Shown: piece by piece, positions 1 to 7,311 of the stretch
How positions within the stretch are numbered: position 1 is the first letter of the stretch
Layout of the letters: every line of letters starts with the position of its first letter
Assembly (NCBI RefSeq): GCF_013248965.1
Contig: NZ_JABRVQ010000014.1
Span: 1 to 64,000 of the forward strand
DNA length: 64,000 nucleotides
From: Psychrobacter okhotskensis
Lineage (GTDB): Bacteria; Pseudomonadota; Gammaproteobacteria; Pseudomonadales; Moraxellaceae
Reading direction: 5' to 3'
The notes under the pieces: model-generated
Told to the model about the DNA's origin: nothing
The model's database searches: none
What the model saw: only the letters and a program-made list of their open reading frames with translations
Made by a program: the position numbers and the translations under genes

Positions 1-110
1 AAAGGGTTTAGGCTATAAATCGCCAAGACAGGTGTGGTTTGACTATTATCGTCAAGCGGCGTAACTAAAATCTCCCAAGTTTAACTGTACGGATTTGACG
101 GCAGGGGTCA
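1..110 (+). mobile_element. 3' end of an IS3-family element (left copy)
   Basis: The window opens inside an insertion sequence. Positions 2-64 encode the last 20 residues of an IS3-family OrfB transposase, ending in VWFDYYRQAA and a TAA stop. They match the C-terminus of the minus-strand copy at 899-1123 except for a few residues. The non-coding tail to about 110 carries the same right-end inverted repeat as the second copy at 853-890, including the shared outer bases TGACCCC (on the reverse strand). I count about eight base differences over some 105 bases, so the two copies are related but not identical. The rest of this copy lies outside the window. Confidence 0.85.
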
Positions 111-753
111 GCCAGTTGCACAAGCTATTTTTAATCGTTATCGTGGTAGATTGCCTGATAAACTACTATTCTATTGGGAGCGTTTAGGGTTTTGTCGCTT
201 TAAAAAAGGCTTATTTTGGATAGTTAATCCAGCTGACTACGAAGAAGATCTGACTACATGGCTCGGCGATGAGGTTATGAGGCAAGATAACTATTATGTG
301 ATCGCTCGAAGTGGCTTTGGCGAATTATACGTTTGGGGTGAAAAATCAGGATTCACATTTGAAATCACTCCTACTCTAGGTTGGATATACCAAAAGAAAG
401 GTAATGCAAAAGAAATAGCGTATGGAAAATCCAATCAAGAATTAGCTATGTTTTTTGGGTTTAAACAGATTAAATATACAGATATGGAAGACAATAACGG
501 TAAACCCCTATTCGACCGTTGTGTCAAAAAGTTTGGCGCACTTGACTATGATGAAATGTTCGGCTTCGTCCCTGCCCTTGTGATTAGTGACAATGCGTCT
601 ATTAAAAATGTGGATAAGATGAATATCTTTGTACATCTCAATCTTTTACCCGACTTGATTGAAATCCAATACATCGACTTTAAGAAATTAGGACAAATGG
701 CATTCGGTGTTGAAGATTCATCAAATCTACCTGATTTAGATGACTTAGTATAA
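111..753 (+). pseudogene. 5'-truncated GAD-like/DUF1851 protein (Tdi1-type T6SS immunity)
   Basis: The frame is open from the IS end. It reads GQPVAQAIFNRYRGRLPDKL, then WERLGFCRFKKGLFWIVNPADYE and FGELYVWGEK, the pattern I know from GAD-like domain proteins (PF08887), followed by a DUF1851 domain (PF08906) with GALDYDEMFGFVPAL near the middle of the second half. Such two-domain proteins include Tdi1, the immunity protein against the type VI secretion DNase effector Tde1. The normal N-terminus, about 15-25 residues before the GxPV region, is missing because the IS end sits there. The only in-frame start is TTG at 151, without a good ribosome binding site. No effector or T6SS gene is visible. 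The family call is by motif recognition; the immunity role is inferred from the family. Confidence 0.7.
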
Positions 754-766
754 TTAATTATTTAAG

Positions 767-786
767 CCACCTTCGGGTGGTTTTTT
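767..786 (+). terminator. Rho-independent terminator of the truncated immunity gene
   Basis: A stem GCCACC-TTCG-GGTGG followed by six T residues lies 14 bases after the stop codon. The tetraloop is the stable TTCG type. Confidence 0.85.
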
Positions 787-898
787 ATTAGCGATCAGCT
801 GATTGGCTCCACTACTTTCATCCTCAAACAGGTATGAGAGGAATTGACGATATGACCCCTGCCGTCAAATCCGTACAGTTAAACTTGGGAGATTTGAA

Positions 899-1771
899 TC
901 AAGCAGCTTTACGATAATAGTCAAACCACACCTGTCTTGGCGACTTATAGCCTAAACTCTTTTGAATCCTCGCTTGGTTGTAGTACAGCTCGATATAGCC
1001 GATGATATCATTGATTGCTACAAACCTTGTTTTATAGTCTTGGTGATACACTAGCTCATTCTTTAATGTGGCCCAAAAGCTTTCTATGGGTGCGTTGTCG
1101 AAACAATTGCCTTTACCACTCATTGAGCCTTTGAAATTATGCTACTTGATGATTTTGTGATAGGCATGACTACAATACTGGCTGCCTCTGTTAGAGTGCA
1201 CAATCAATCCTTGGCTTGGACGTTTATTTTTGATTGCCATATTGAGTGCACGACATACTAAATCTGCGGTCATTCGCTTATTGATAGCATACCCGACCAG
1301 CTCTTTGGTGTATAAATCTTTGACTCCAGCTAAATACAACCAACCCTCATTGGTCCAGATATAAGTAATATCACTGACCCACGATTCATTAGGATGCTTA
1401 GCATCAAATTGCTGATTTAGTATGTTTGGATAGACAAGCTTGTTATGGTTGGAATCAGTGGTGATTTTAAAGCGTTTGTGACGACGGCATTTGATTTCAT
1501 GTTCTTCTTTAATGCTTCTGACCATATATAGGCTAATATCGTGCCCTTGCTCTATCAGCTTTGCGTGCAGTCGATCAGCACCATAACATGCTTTTGTTTC
1601 ACTATGTGCCGCTCTGACAAGTAGCTCAGACTGGTTACGGTGTATCTGTTGCTCACTGATATCACGACTCAGCCAGTCATAATAGTAGCTAGAATGCTTA
1701 ACCTTTAGTACACGACACATAGTAGTGATACTAAAGAAGAGATCGTTGTTTTTGATAAAGGCCTACTTCAC
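899..1771 (-). pseudogene. IS3-family transposase OrfB (rve/DDE), two amber stops and D-to-N change
   Basis: One frame runs from a GTG at 1769-1771 to the stop at 899, about 290 codons, the usual OrfB length. It carries the HTH_21 region (ACYGADRLHAKL) and an rve integrase core: first Asp in WVSDITYIW, second position in IVHSNRGSQYCS, Glu in NAPIESFW. Three lesions are visible. TAG at 1763-1765 replaces the expected Tyr in the VK(Y)AFIKNN start. TAG at 1142-1144 replaces what is probably Gln in HKIIK(Q)HNFKGSMSGKG. The second catalytic Asp (normally HSDRGSQY) is Asn (AAC). The frame is otherwise unbroken, so the lesions are point changes and not frameshifts. Confidence 0.88.
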
Positions 1772-1834
1772 TAACTGTCACTGCGGGCATAGCCCTACGT
1801 CTTGCGTCACTAAAACAGTCTACTAGACTGTTTC

Positions 1835-2134
1835 TTAACGTTCCTCATTGGCAAAGTACGCCGTCGCCTTTTTTAATATCTCTCGTTCCTCTTCGGCTAC
1901 TTTAAGCTGTCGTTTGAGCTGCTTTATTTCCTGAAGAGCCGTCATAAGATCAGGATCATATTGTTCTGTGCCGATAAGCTTGCCTTGATTGGCTTTATTA
2001 TGCCAATTAGATAAGGTCTGCATGGCGATGCCAAGCTGCTTTGCGGTCGCTGAGATATTGCCATTATTGTCTGCTATCTTCTTGACGGCCTCGGCTTTAA
2101 ATTCGTCACTGTAGCTTATTATTTTCTTGGTCAT
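1835..2134 (-). CDS. IS3-family transposase OrfA (helix-turn-helix)
   Basis: The 99-residue product fits OrfA of IS3-family elements. An N-terminal helix-turn-helix (about residues 8-50, with FKAEAVKKIADNNG, ATAKQLGIAMQTLSNW) binds the IS ends, and a leucine-zipper-like helix follows (about 63-93, EIKQLKRQLKVAEEEREILKK), which joins OrfA to OrfAB. The C-terminus ILKKATAYFA is the family's usual ending and contains the slippery AAAAAAG. An RBS (GGAG) sits seven bases before the ATG. The frame is intact, so OrfA alone could still be made; in this family OrfA without OrfAB often acts as a repressor of transposition (family knowledge). Confidence 0.9.
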   Translation of the reverse strand: MTKKIISYSDEFKAEAVKKIADNNGNISATAKQLGIAMQTLSNWHNKANQGKLIGTEQYDPDLMTALQEIKQLKRQLKVAEEEREILKKATAYFANEER

Positions 2135-2246
2135 GATAAACTCCGATTAATACGCTTAGTTTACCAAGTTTAGGTGTACGGTTTTTTCAGCATAGCTCAC
2201 ATGATGCTATTGAGCTTTGACCATATAATAAAAATAGCGGCTACTA

Positions 2247-2415
2247 GAGCGTGTCCTCAATCTGAAAATGGTGATAAAAATAAGATAAATGGTAGCCAAA
2301 CAAGGAAAATAGTGCAGATAATATCGAGATATTGACTAGCTATTTGACGTAGTTTGGCAAGAGTTAGCTATTTTTAGCCCATTTAGTCGCTTTTGTTCAG
2401 GTTGAGGACACGCCC
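2247..2415. mobile_element. MITE-like element of 169 bp with 20-bp terminal inverted repeats
   Basis: The left end GAGCGTGTCCTCAATCTGAA (2247-2266) is matched at 2396-2415 by the reverse complement GGGCGTGTCCTCAACCTGAA, 18 of 20 bases. A TA dinucleotide flanks both sides (2245-2246 and 2416-2417), which would fit a Tc1/IS630-type target site. The interior has no reading frame. It lies between the IS (ends at 2199) and the 3' end of the DedA gene. It is probably a non-autonomous derivative of a transposon not present here. Confidence 0.7.
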
Positions 2416-2445
2416 TAAATATGTCTCGAATAAAACGGACATCAT

Positions 2446-3054
2446 TTACGGTTGCCGACGGCGCTTAATAAGCCAACCGATGATAATCACGACAACCAGT
2501 ATGCCAAATCCTTTGGAATAAGGGGCTAACACGCCTTCGATGACCTCATAGTTCTGTCCGAGATAATATCCCGCCAACGTCAATGCCGCCGTCCATATAC
2601 TCGAGCCTAAAGCCGTCAATGCTAAAAAAGGCAGCAGCGGCATATTGTTCATGCCAGCAGGGATAGAAATGAGCGAACGAACGCCAGGCACCATACGGCC
2701 AAAGAACACGGCTGTTTTACCATGTTTATTGAACCACTCATTTGCAGAGGCAACGTCATCAGGTTTAACGAGCACGTATTTACCATATTTTTCGGTAACC
2801 GCGATCAAACGTTCTTTATCGAATATACGACCTAAATAATATAACGGTAACGCACCAAGTGAAGCACCTAACGTGCCAGCAAGGATGACTAAGATTAAAT
2901 TTAAATCACCTCTCGACGCGGCGAAACCAGCTGCTGGCATAATGACTTCAGAAGGGATAGGTGGAAAAACGTTTTCGGCAAACATGGCAAATACAATACC
3001 AAAGTAGCCAAACTTTGCCATAATACTGAGTACCCATTCGCTGATTTGATTCAT
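2446..3054 (-). CDS. DedA family inner-membrane protein
   Basis: The 202-residue protein has the DedA/VTT (SNARE-associated) fold: an N-terminal hydrophobic segment, the re-entrant motif ENVFPPIPSEVIMPAAG (about 28-44), a glycine-rich LAGTLGASLGALPLYYLGR stretch (about 59-77), then FFGRMVPGVRSLISIPAG (about 117-134), and C-terminal membrane helices ending in KRRRQP. DedA proteins are undecaprenyl-phosphate or phospholipid carriers linked to proton motive force and drug tolerance (family knowledge). The acidic Glu in FAEN and the Arg in FGRxxPGxR, which matter in E. coli YqjA/YghB, are present. The gene stands alone, divergent from the PAP2 gene. Its 3' end is only about 30 bp from the MITE-like element, and I see no terminator. 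Confidence 0.92.
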   Translation of the reverse strand: MNQISEWVLSIMAKFGYFGIVFAMFAENVFPPIPSEVIMPAAGFAASRGDLNLILVILAGTLGASLGALPLYYLGRIFDKERLIAVTEKYGKYVLVKPDDVASANEWFNKHGKTAVFFGRMVPGVRSLISIPAGMNNMPLLPFLALTALGSSIWTAALTLAGYYLGQNYEVIEGVLAPYSKGFGILVVVIIIGWLIKRRRQP

Positions 3055-3227
3055 AATTATTACTTTCCTTCATTACCATCGTGACGGTCGTATTTTTTCA
3101 ATTTTTGAGCACATCTAACCATGAAAATATCCAAACATTGCGATTAGTCTAAACCTACTTTGTGTCAAAATCTGCTGTTTTATGCTATTTATAGCACTTG
3201 CATTATGGCAATGATTAGACAAACCCT

Positions 3228-4868
3228 ATGACCAGTAATTCACCTCTTTCCATGATATCTAGATGGATCTCCTTAGCCTGCGCTTTTGGCGTCTTTGCTA
3301 TGCTGTACTCTTTGACTAATCTCTATGCGCAAGCGCTGTTTTATGATATCCAATTTTCTGAATTAAGTAGCATTAACTCTGTATGGCCTAAGAAAGTTTA
3401 TAACCTCGCCACACCGATTGATGTAGCGATTCCTTTCATCCCACCGATGATTGTGCCTTATAGCTGGTCAATCATGCTGTTTTGTGCCGGCTTTTTTATG
3501 GTAAAAACACCAGCACAACTTTCCTTATTAACAGGAAAATTAATCTTAGCCACGCTTTTCGCCTGTTTTATCTTTTATATATTCCCCGCCAAATTTACTT
3601 TTGAGCGCCCTACTGTATTAGGCTGGGCGCATTATGGCTATCAGTTTTTGCATATAACCGACAAACCTTTTAACCAGTTTCCTTCCCTGCATGTGGCATA
3701 TGCTGTATTACTGGGGACGTCTTTATGGCAACTTTCAAAATCCGCTCTATATCGCCTAGCACTTTGTTGTATCTGTAGTCTCATCATCGTCTCCACCGTC
3801 CTGACTTATCAACATCATCTTTTAGATATTGCCGGTGGCTTATTACTGGCGGCGCTTGTACTGATCATGATCAATAAGCTGCGTAATAATTTAGTTTTAA
3901 AGTATTTAGTGGTGGCGATATCAGGATTTTTAATTCTATCGATAGCAGGATTCATGCTCAATAGAAGCGTTGCCTCTGGCACTTTTGCAGGGTTGTATTC
4001 TGTAGTCGCCACGTACTGGGCGTTAAGTTTTTTGGGTTTGGCATGTGCGTATCAACACCCCAACCAAACTCGTGATAAACGTTGGTTTGCAAAGGATAAG
4101 CAAGGGCGCTTACGACTGTCTACTTGGTTGATATTTGCGCCATTATTATTGGGCTACCGACTGATGTGGTATGTCGGACAACGCTATCAATTCACTCAAC
4201 ATAAACAGTCAAATTCTGGCTTATTGAGTCATACTGATATGGGCTCGAACTATAAAATAGCGGACTCTATATATGCGATCGCTACGCCAAAATTATTTGG
4301 CTTGTCGCAAATGAATAATAGACACTATTTGTATTTTTCAAAATTTTCGACAATTATTGTGATTGACTCCGCTGTTGAAACCAATAGCCATAATTTGAGC
4401 TTAAAAAAAGCGCTAAATACTCAGGTGGAAGTACACAAATTAGACGTTAATAATAACAGCTCATCACTCTGCAATACTTACCTATCATTTACCGCTATTA
4501 AAATTAAATATCTTTATTTTCCACTGTTGGATTTACAGTCTTTAAGAGAGGTTGCTGCTCAGGATTTTATTCATCTGTTTAAACAGATAGATACCTTAGC
4601 AAACGATGCCTTAGCAAACATTGGTATAGCGACTAATATCACGCATAAACAGCTGCCTGACAATATGGTACTGATTAACTTCCAATGCGTGATGGGATTA
4701 TCCCGTAGCGTCGCCCTGCACGCTTTGTATCTGATATATCAAGGACAGTTGACTGCTGATAATTACGTCACTTGGATCAACGAGCAATATCCAAAAGCGC
4801 ACCTCAATGACTATTATCTGCCCAAGTTACTCGTTAATAAGATAGAAATTTTCGCTAAAAAGAATTGA
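3228..4868 (+). CDS. PAP2 phosphatase fused to a dual-specificity phosphatase domain
   Basis: The 546-residue product joins two phosphatase types. Residues 1-240 hold about six membrane helices with PAP2/inositol-phosphorylceramide-synthase-like motifs: NQFPSLHVAY (149-158) and TYQHHLLDIAGG (193-204), giving the conserved His and His-x3-Asp. Further helices reach about 320. The C-terminal 200 residues are soluble and end in a protein tyrosine phosphatase signature, Cys487-x5-Arg493 (QCVMGLSRS). PAP2 proteins remove phosphate from lipid phosphates in the membrane, and the dual-specificity domain hydrolyses phosphate esters through a cysteinyl intermediate (family knowledge). The substrate is unknown; lipid or inositol phosphates are plausible. 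The domain pair is known from annotated proteins of this class but rarely studied. Confidence 0.85.
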   Translation: MTSNSPLSMISRWISLACAFGVFAMLYSLTNLYAQALFYDIQFSELSSINSVWPKKVYNLATPIDVAIPFIPPMIVPYSWSIMLFCAGFFMVKTPAQLSLLTGKLILATLFACFIFYIFPAKFTFERPTVLGWAHYGYQFLHITDKPFNQFPSLHVAYAVLLGTSLWQLSKSALYRLALCCICSLIIVSTVLTYQHHLLDIAGGLLLAALVLIMINKLRNNLVLKYLVVAISGFLILSIAGFMLNRSVASGTFAGLYSVVATYWALSFLGLACAYQHPNQTRDKRWFAKDKQGRLRLSTWLIFAPLLLGYRLMWYVGQRYQFTQHKQSNSGLLSHTDMGSNYKIADSIYAIATPKLFGLSQMNNRHYLYFSKFSTIIVIDSAVETNSHNLSLKKALNTQVEVHKLDVNNNSSSLCNTYLSFTAIKIKYLYFPLLDLQSLREVAAQDFIHLFKQIDTLANDALANIGIATNITHKQLPDNMVLINFQCVMGLSRSVALHALYLIYQGQLTADNYVTWINEQYPKAHLNDYYLPKLLVNKIEIFAKKN

Positions 4869-4962
4869 ACCATTATTTTAAAATAGTGATCAATACGTCC
4901 TCGTTAATAATAGCTATGCCGTTTTGCGTCTAAACCAGATACTTACATCAGAATTCAGACAC

Positions 4963-4995
4963 AAAAAAACCTCAAACAATCTAATGTTTGAGGTT
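4963..4995 (-). terminator. Terminator of the tRNA operon
   Basis: On the minus strand, AACCTCAAACA, a short loop and TGTTTGAGGTT form a perfect stem followed by seven T residues. It lies about 30 bases after the tRNA-Asp gene. Confidence 0.88.
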
Positions 4996-5027
4996 GAAAC
5001 TTTTGTATTAAAACTAAGTTTTAAATA

Positions 5028-5104
5028 TGGCGCAGCGGACGGGACTCGAACCCGCGACCCCCGGCGTGACAGGCCGGTATTCTAACCAACTGAACTACCG
5101 CTGC
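5028..5104 (-). tRNA. tRNA-Asp (GTC)
   Basis: The sequence folds as a 77-base tRNA with encoded CCA (5028-5030). The acceptor stem GCAGCGG pairs with CCGCTGC, the D arm reads AGTTCAGTTGGTTAGA, the anticodon loop CTGTCAC gives GTC, and the T arm is GGTTCGAGTCC. It matches E. coli tRNA-Asp closely outside the acceptor stem. It is the second tRNA of the operon, 52 bases after tRNA-Val. Confidence 0.97.
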
Positions 5105-5156
5105 TTAGGTCGTTTTTAGCATCTTCTCTTATTACAGAGACACTCGCTAAAAAGAG

Positions 5157-5232
5157 TGGTGGGTGATGACGGATTCGAACCGCCGACATTCTGCGTGTAA
5201 GGCAGACGCTCTACCAACTGAGCTAATCACCC
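5157..5232 (-). tRNA. tRNA-Val (TAC)
   Basis: This is a 76-base tRNA with encoded CCA. The acceptor stem GGGTGAT pairs with ATCACCC, the D arm is TAGCTCAGTTGGTAGA, the anticodon loop CTTACAC gives TAC, and the T arm is GGTTCGAATCC. It is the first gene of the two-tRNA operon on the minus strand. Confidence 0.97.
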
Positions 5233-5246
5233 TGAGCGAGGATATA

Positions 5247-5365
5247 ACGAAGCACTGCTTCGTCCGAGCGCAAGAGAATTTACATTGTCGTAAATTCTAA
5301 AAACTCAGCACCTACATAAAGTAGGTATTTATCCGCAAGAGAAAATTCTTTAAATAGAATTTTCT
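5247..5365 (-). other. tRNA operon leader with four consecutive hairpins
   Basis: Between the promoter and tRNA-Val lie four separate near-perfect inverted repeats in 120 bases: 5247-5263 (ACGAAG/CTTCGT), 5275-5298 (AGAATTTA/TAAATTCT), 5310-5325 (ACCTAC/GTAGGT) and 5340-5365 (AGAAAATTCT/AGAATTTTCT). None is followed by a T run on the minus strand, so they do not look like terminators. They may guide processing of the long leader or protect it. The remaining leader (5366-5465) has no gene. Confidence 0.6.
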
Positions 5366-5471
5366 AAAGCTTTGATTAACTAAAGTAGTCACTCTCTAGT
5401 TAATACTGAAATATCTTGACGATAATTTCAACAACATAGAACTTAATTAAAGCCCCTTGCTGTGGGTGTGT

Positions 5472-5499
5472 ATTATATAGATTTACACCTGCCTGTCAA
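5472..5499 (-). promoter_or_regulatory. Sigma-70 promoter of the tRNA operon
   Basis: On the minus strand a perfect -35 TTGACA (5494-5499) and a perfect -10 TATAAT (5472-5477) are separated by 16 bases. Transcription would start near 5465 and run through the hairpin leader into tRNA-Val and tRNA-Asp. The rest of the gap up to 5626 is AT-rich and without genes. Confidence 0.88.
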
Positions 5500-5626
5500 A
5501 TATTATTTGCCTTTTTATTCGCTATTTTTTAACGATTTTATAAGCATAATGACAAGCCCATGTTTTTATTGGCTTTATATTTAACGATAAAGCCAATATT
5601 CTTTTATTTTATTAAGAAATAACGGA

Positions 5627-6109
5627 TTATTTGGCCAAAGCTTTTTCAATATCAGCGGTCATGGCTTCAGGTTTGGTCGTTGGCGCATAACGATCGATCA
5701 CCTGACCATCACTACCAACTAAGAACTTGGTGAAATTCCACTTAATACCGTCTGTCAGTAAGCCGCCTTTTTGTTCTTTAAGCCAATCAAAAATAGGATG
5801 AGCATCTTTGCCGTTGACGTCGACCTTTGCCATCATTGGAAAGCTTACGCCGTAATTCTTTTGACAAAACGCCCCGATCTCTTCATTACTACCAGGGTCT
5901 TGGCTACCGAATTGATTGCAAGGGAAGCCCACAACGACCAAACCTTTATCTTTATATTGTTCATGTAGCGCCTCTAACCCCTCAAACTGCGGGGTAAAGC
6001 CGCATTTGCTCGCAGTATTGACAATCAATAACACCTTGTCTTGATAGTCAGAAAAGGCTTGCGGGCTGCCGTCCATACGCTCTGCAGTAAAGTCGTAAAC
6101 AGTACTCAT
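5627..6109 (-). CDS. Glutathione peroxidase family protein (thiol peroxidase)
   Basis: A small cytosolic peroxidase of about 160 residues that reduces hydroperoxides. Counting from the upstream ATG, the peroxidatic Cys37 lies in NTASKCGFT, Gln71 in FGSQDPG, and Trp125-Asn126 in KWNFTKFLV, the full catalytic tetrad. Cys83 (GAFCQKNYG) sits where the resolving cysteine of thioredoxin-dependent members lies, so the likely reductant is thioredoxin and not glutathione. Two ATG codons stand side by side; AAGGA is seven bases before the second (6109), which I prefer, though the first (6112) is possible. MsrB follows upstream on the same strand but has its own terminator between, so the two are neighbours in function, not one operon. 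Confidence 0.93.
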   Translation of the reverse strand: MSTVYDFTAERMDGSPQAFSDYQDKVLLIVNTASKCGFTPQFEGLEALHEQYKDKGLVVVGFPCNQFGSQDPGSNEEIGAFCQKNYGVSFPMMAKVDVNGKDAHPIFDWLKEQKGGLLTDGIKWNFTKFLVGSDGQVIDRYAPTTKPEAMTADIEKALAK

Positions 6110-6194
6110 CATCTATCCTTAAATTGATTGATTTTTTTGATATTTTTGGGTGCGCCTGCCTTTTTAATAATATTAATATACAGCGCCAATAATT

Positions 6195-6223
6195 AAAAAG
6201 GAAGCAACACGTGCTTCCTTTTT
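6195..6223. terminator. Terminator between msrB and the peroxidase gene
   Basis: AAAAAGGAAGCA and TGCTTCCTTTTT form a stem with A and T tracts on both sides. On the minus strand it follows msrB. Confidence 0.85.
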
Positions 6224-6263
6224 ATACCTTTAGAGAAAAATAATCTACTGGTTATATCTGAAA

Positions 6264-6689
6264 CTACTTTTCAGATTTGTCTAAATCAATAGAGACTGAA
6301 TTGATGCAATAGCGCATACCTGTCGTCTCACTTGGCCCATCTGGGAATACGTGGCCCAAATGTGCACCGCAGTTGCTACAGGTGACTTCTGTTCGAGTCA
6401 TGCCCAGCGAATTATCCACATGCTCTTCGATAGCACTGTTATCGATGCCTTGGTCAAAACTCGGCCAACCGCAACTGGCATCAAACTTACTAGCAGAATC
6501 GAATAAGCTGGCGCCGCAACCTTTACAGCGGTAAACACCGTCATCAGTTGCATCATTATAAACGCCAGTAAATGGACGCTCTGTACCCTTTTCACGCATT
6601 ACATGATATTCATCAGCACTAAGGCGCTCTTTCCAATCTGCTTCGGTCAGTTGGCTGATTTCTTCTTTGCTAAGTTGATTGTCTTGCAT
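6264..6689 (-). CDS. msrB: Peptide-methionine (R)-S-oxide reductase MsrB
   Basis: The 141-residue enzyme reduces the R form of methionine sulfoxide in proteins. It shows the SelR/MsrB core: [10 protein letters not shown], the zinc cysteines CKGC and [21 protein letters not shown] and the catalytic Cys128 in [11 protein letters not shown]. Length and motif order are normal for a single-domain cytosolic MsrB. Its neighbour downstream on the strand is a thiol peroxidase, so both serve oxidative damage repair. No MsrA domain is fused. Confidence 0.97.
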   Translation of the reverse strand: MQDNQLSKEEISQLTEADWKERLSADEYHVMREKGTERPFTGVYNDATDDGVYRCKGCGASLFDSASKFDASCGWPSFDQGIDNSAIEEHVDNSLGMTRTEVTCSNCGAHLGHVFPDGPSETTGMRYCINSVSIDLDKSEK

Positions 6690-6711
6690 GATTGATCCTT
6701 ACTTGAGTATG

Positions 6712-6836
6712 TATAGTCAGTCTTATATAAATCGGCTACGGTTAAAGCTCGCTTAGTCTACTATTTGTCGTAGTTCTACTTGTCTGCTTTGTAGCCAAAT
6801 CACCTTAAGCTGATTGTATTATATAATCGATTACTA
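6712..6836. repeat. Dispersed inverted-repeat element, copy 1 (degenerate)
   Basis: Beginning TATAGTCAGTCTTATATAAA and ending near GTATTATATAATCGATTA, this 125-bp stretch resembles copy 2 (37016-37124): the same left end, then CTCGCTTAG, CTACT, GTAGT and CTTGTC in the same order. The right end is eroded. It lies just upstream of msrB. See the linked finding. Confidence 0.55.
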
Positions 6837-7128
6837 GGGATTTATCATCACCTTATTAGGATAACGATAGCCTTTATCTGCTGCTAGTCAGCATGATATT
6901 CAAGGGGTATATGATGACAAGCTTGATAGAGATGAGTAATAACTATCTATCCCATCATAGACCTTGTATAGCGTCACAGACAATGATGCTGTAATCAGCC
7001 ACTTTAATCACATCGGTAGCAGCTGTCTATTTTTACCAACGTTATACACAATTATTTTATTAAAATTTTACTGGTAAATTTATGCTAACGCCCATGAGTA
7101 GTGAGGATGGAGCATTATCAAACGATTA
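6837..7128. other. Intergenic stretch without genes
   Basis: Between the inverted-repeat element and the operator region of the next gene I see no conserved reading frame. A small open frame at 7101-7325 has no start signal, overlaps the operators and has no recognisable features. Confidence 0.6.
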
Positions 7129-7201
7129 ATGCAAGTTATTCTTGCATTCGTGTATTAAAAAATACTTGCATCAGCCTACCTTATGCAATAATATCTTGCA
7201 T
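7129..7201 (+). promoter_or_regulatory. Promoter with repeated palindromic operators (ATGCAAG-N5-CTTGCAT)
   Basis: Two 19-bp palindromes have the same geometry: ATGCAAG-N5-CTTGCAT at 7129-7147 and ATGCAAT-N5-CTTGCAT at 7183-7201. A third CTTGCAT half site lies at 7165-7171. A possible promoter, TTGCAT (7166-7171), 17 bases, TAATAT (7189-7194), overlaps the half site and the second palindrome. The gene downstream at 7312 encodes an XRE-type DNA-binding domain, so self-regulation is a natural hypothesis. The motif is seen; the function is inferred. Confidence 0.6.
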
Positions 7202-7311
7202 TAGCACTGGATTAAGTGGTTTTGGATTAAGTAGAAGTTCATTCGATAACACTAAATTTAACCAACTTCTTACTTTTACTCTTTATGACAAATCGATTAA
7301 TAAAGGCTTAG

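Larger units (their letters stand above)
853..2199 (-). mobile_element. IS3-family insertion sequence (right copy), defective
   Basis: The element carries orfA and a broken orfB on the minus strand. Its imperfect terminal inverted repeats align base by base: the right end begins TGACCCCTGCCGTCAAATCC at 853, and the left end, read from 2199 on the minus strand, begins TGAGCTATGCTGAAAAAACC. Both continue with CGTACA and TAAACTTGG. The length is about 1347 bp, as usual for the family. I see no clear target-site duplication (CGATA before, CATGA after), which suggests rearrangement or decay after insertion. An AAAAAAG slippery run lies at 1868-1874 within the orfA end, but the -1 frame stops soon after it. 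OrfB holds two amber codons and a changed catalytic residue, so this copy should not make its own transposase. Confidence 0.85.

Noticed and set aside
1..2445. Possible complete T6SS effector-immunity or defence island
   Set aside because: Only one truncated immunity-like gene and IS parts are present; no effector, VgrG, PAAR or nuclease gene is visible.
5233..5470. Possible rRNA fragment next to the tRNAs
   Set aside because: No conserved 16S, 23S or 5S sequence could be recognised; it is only leader with hairpins.
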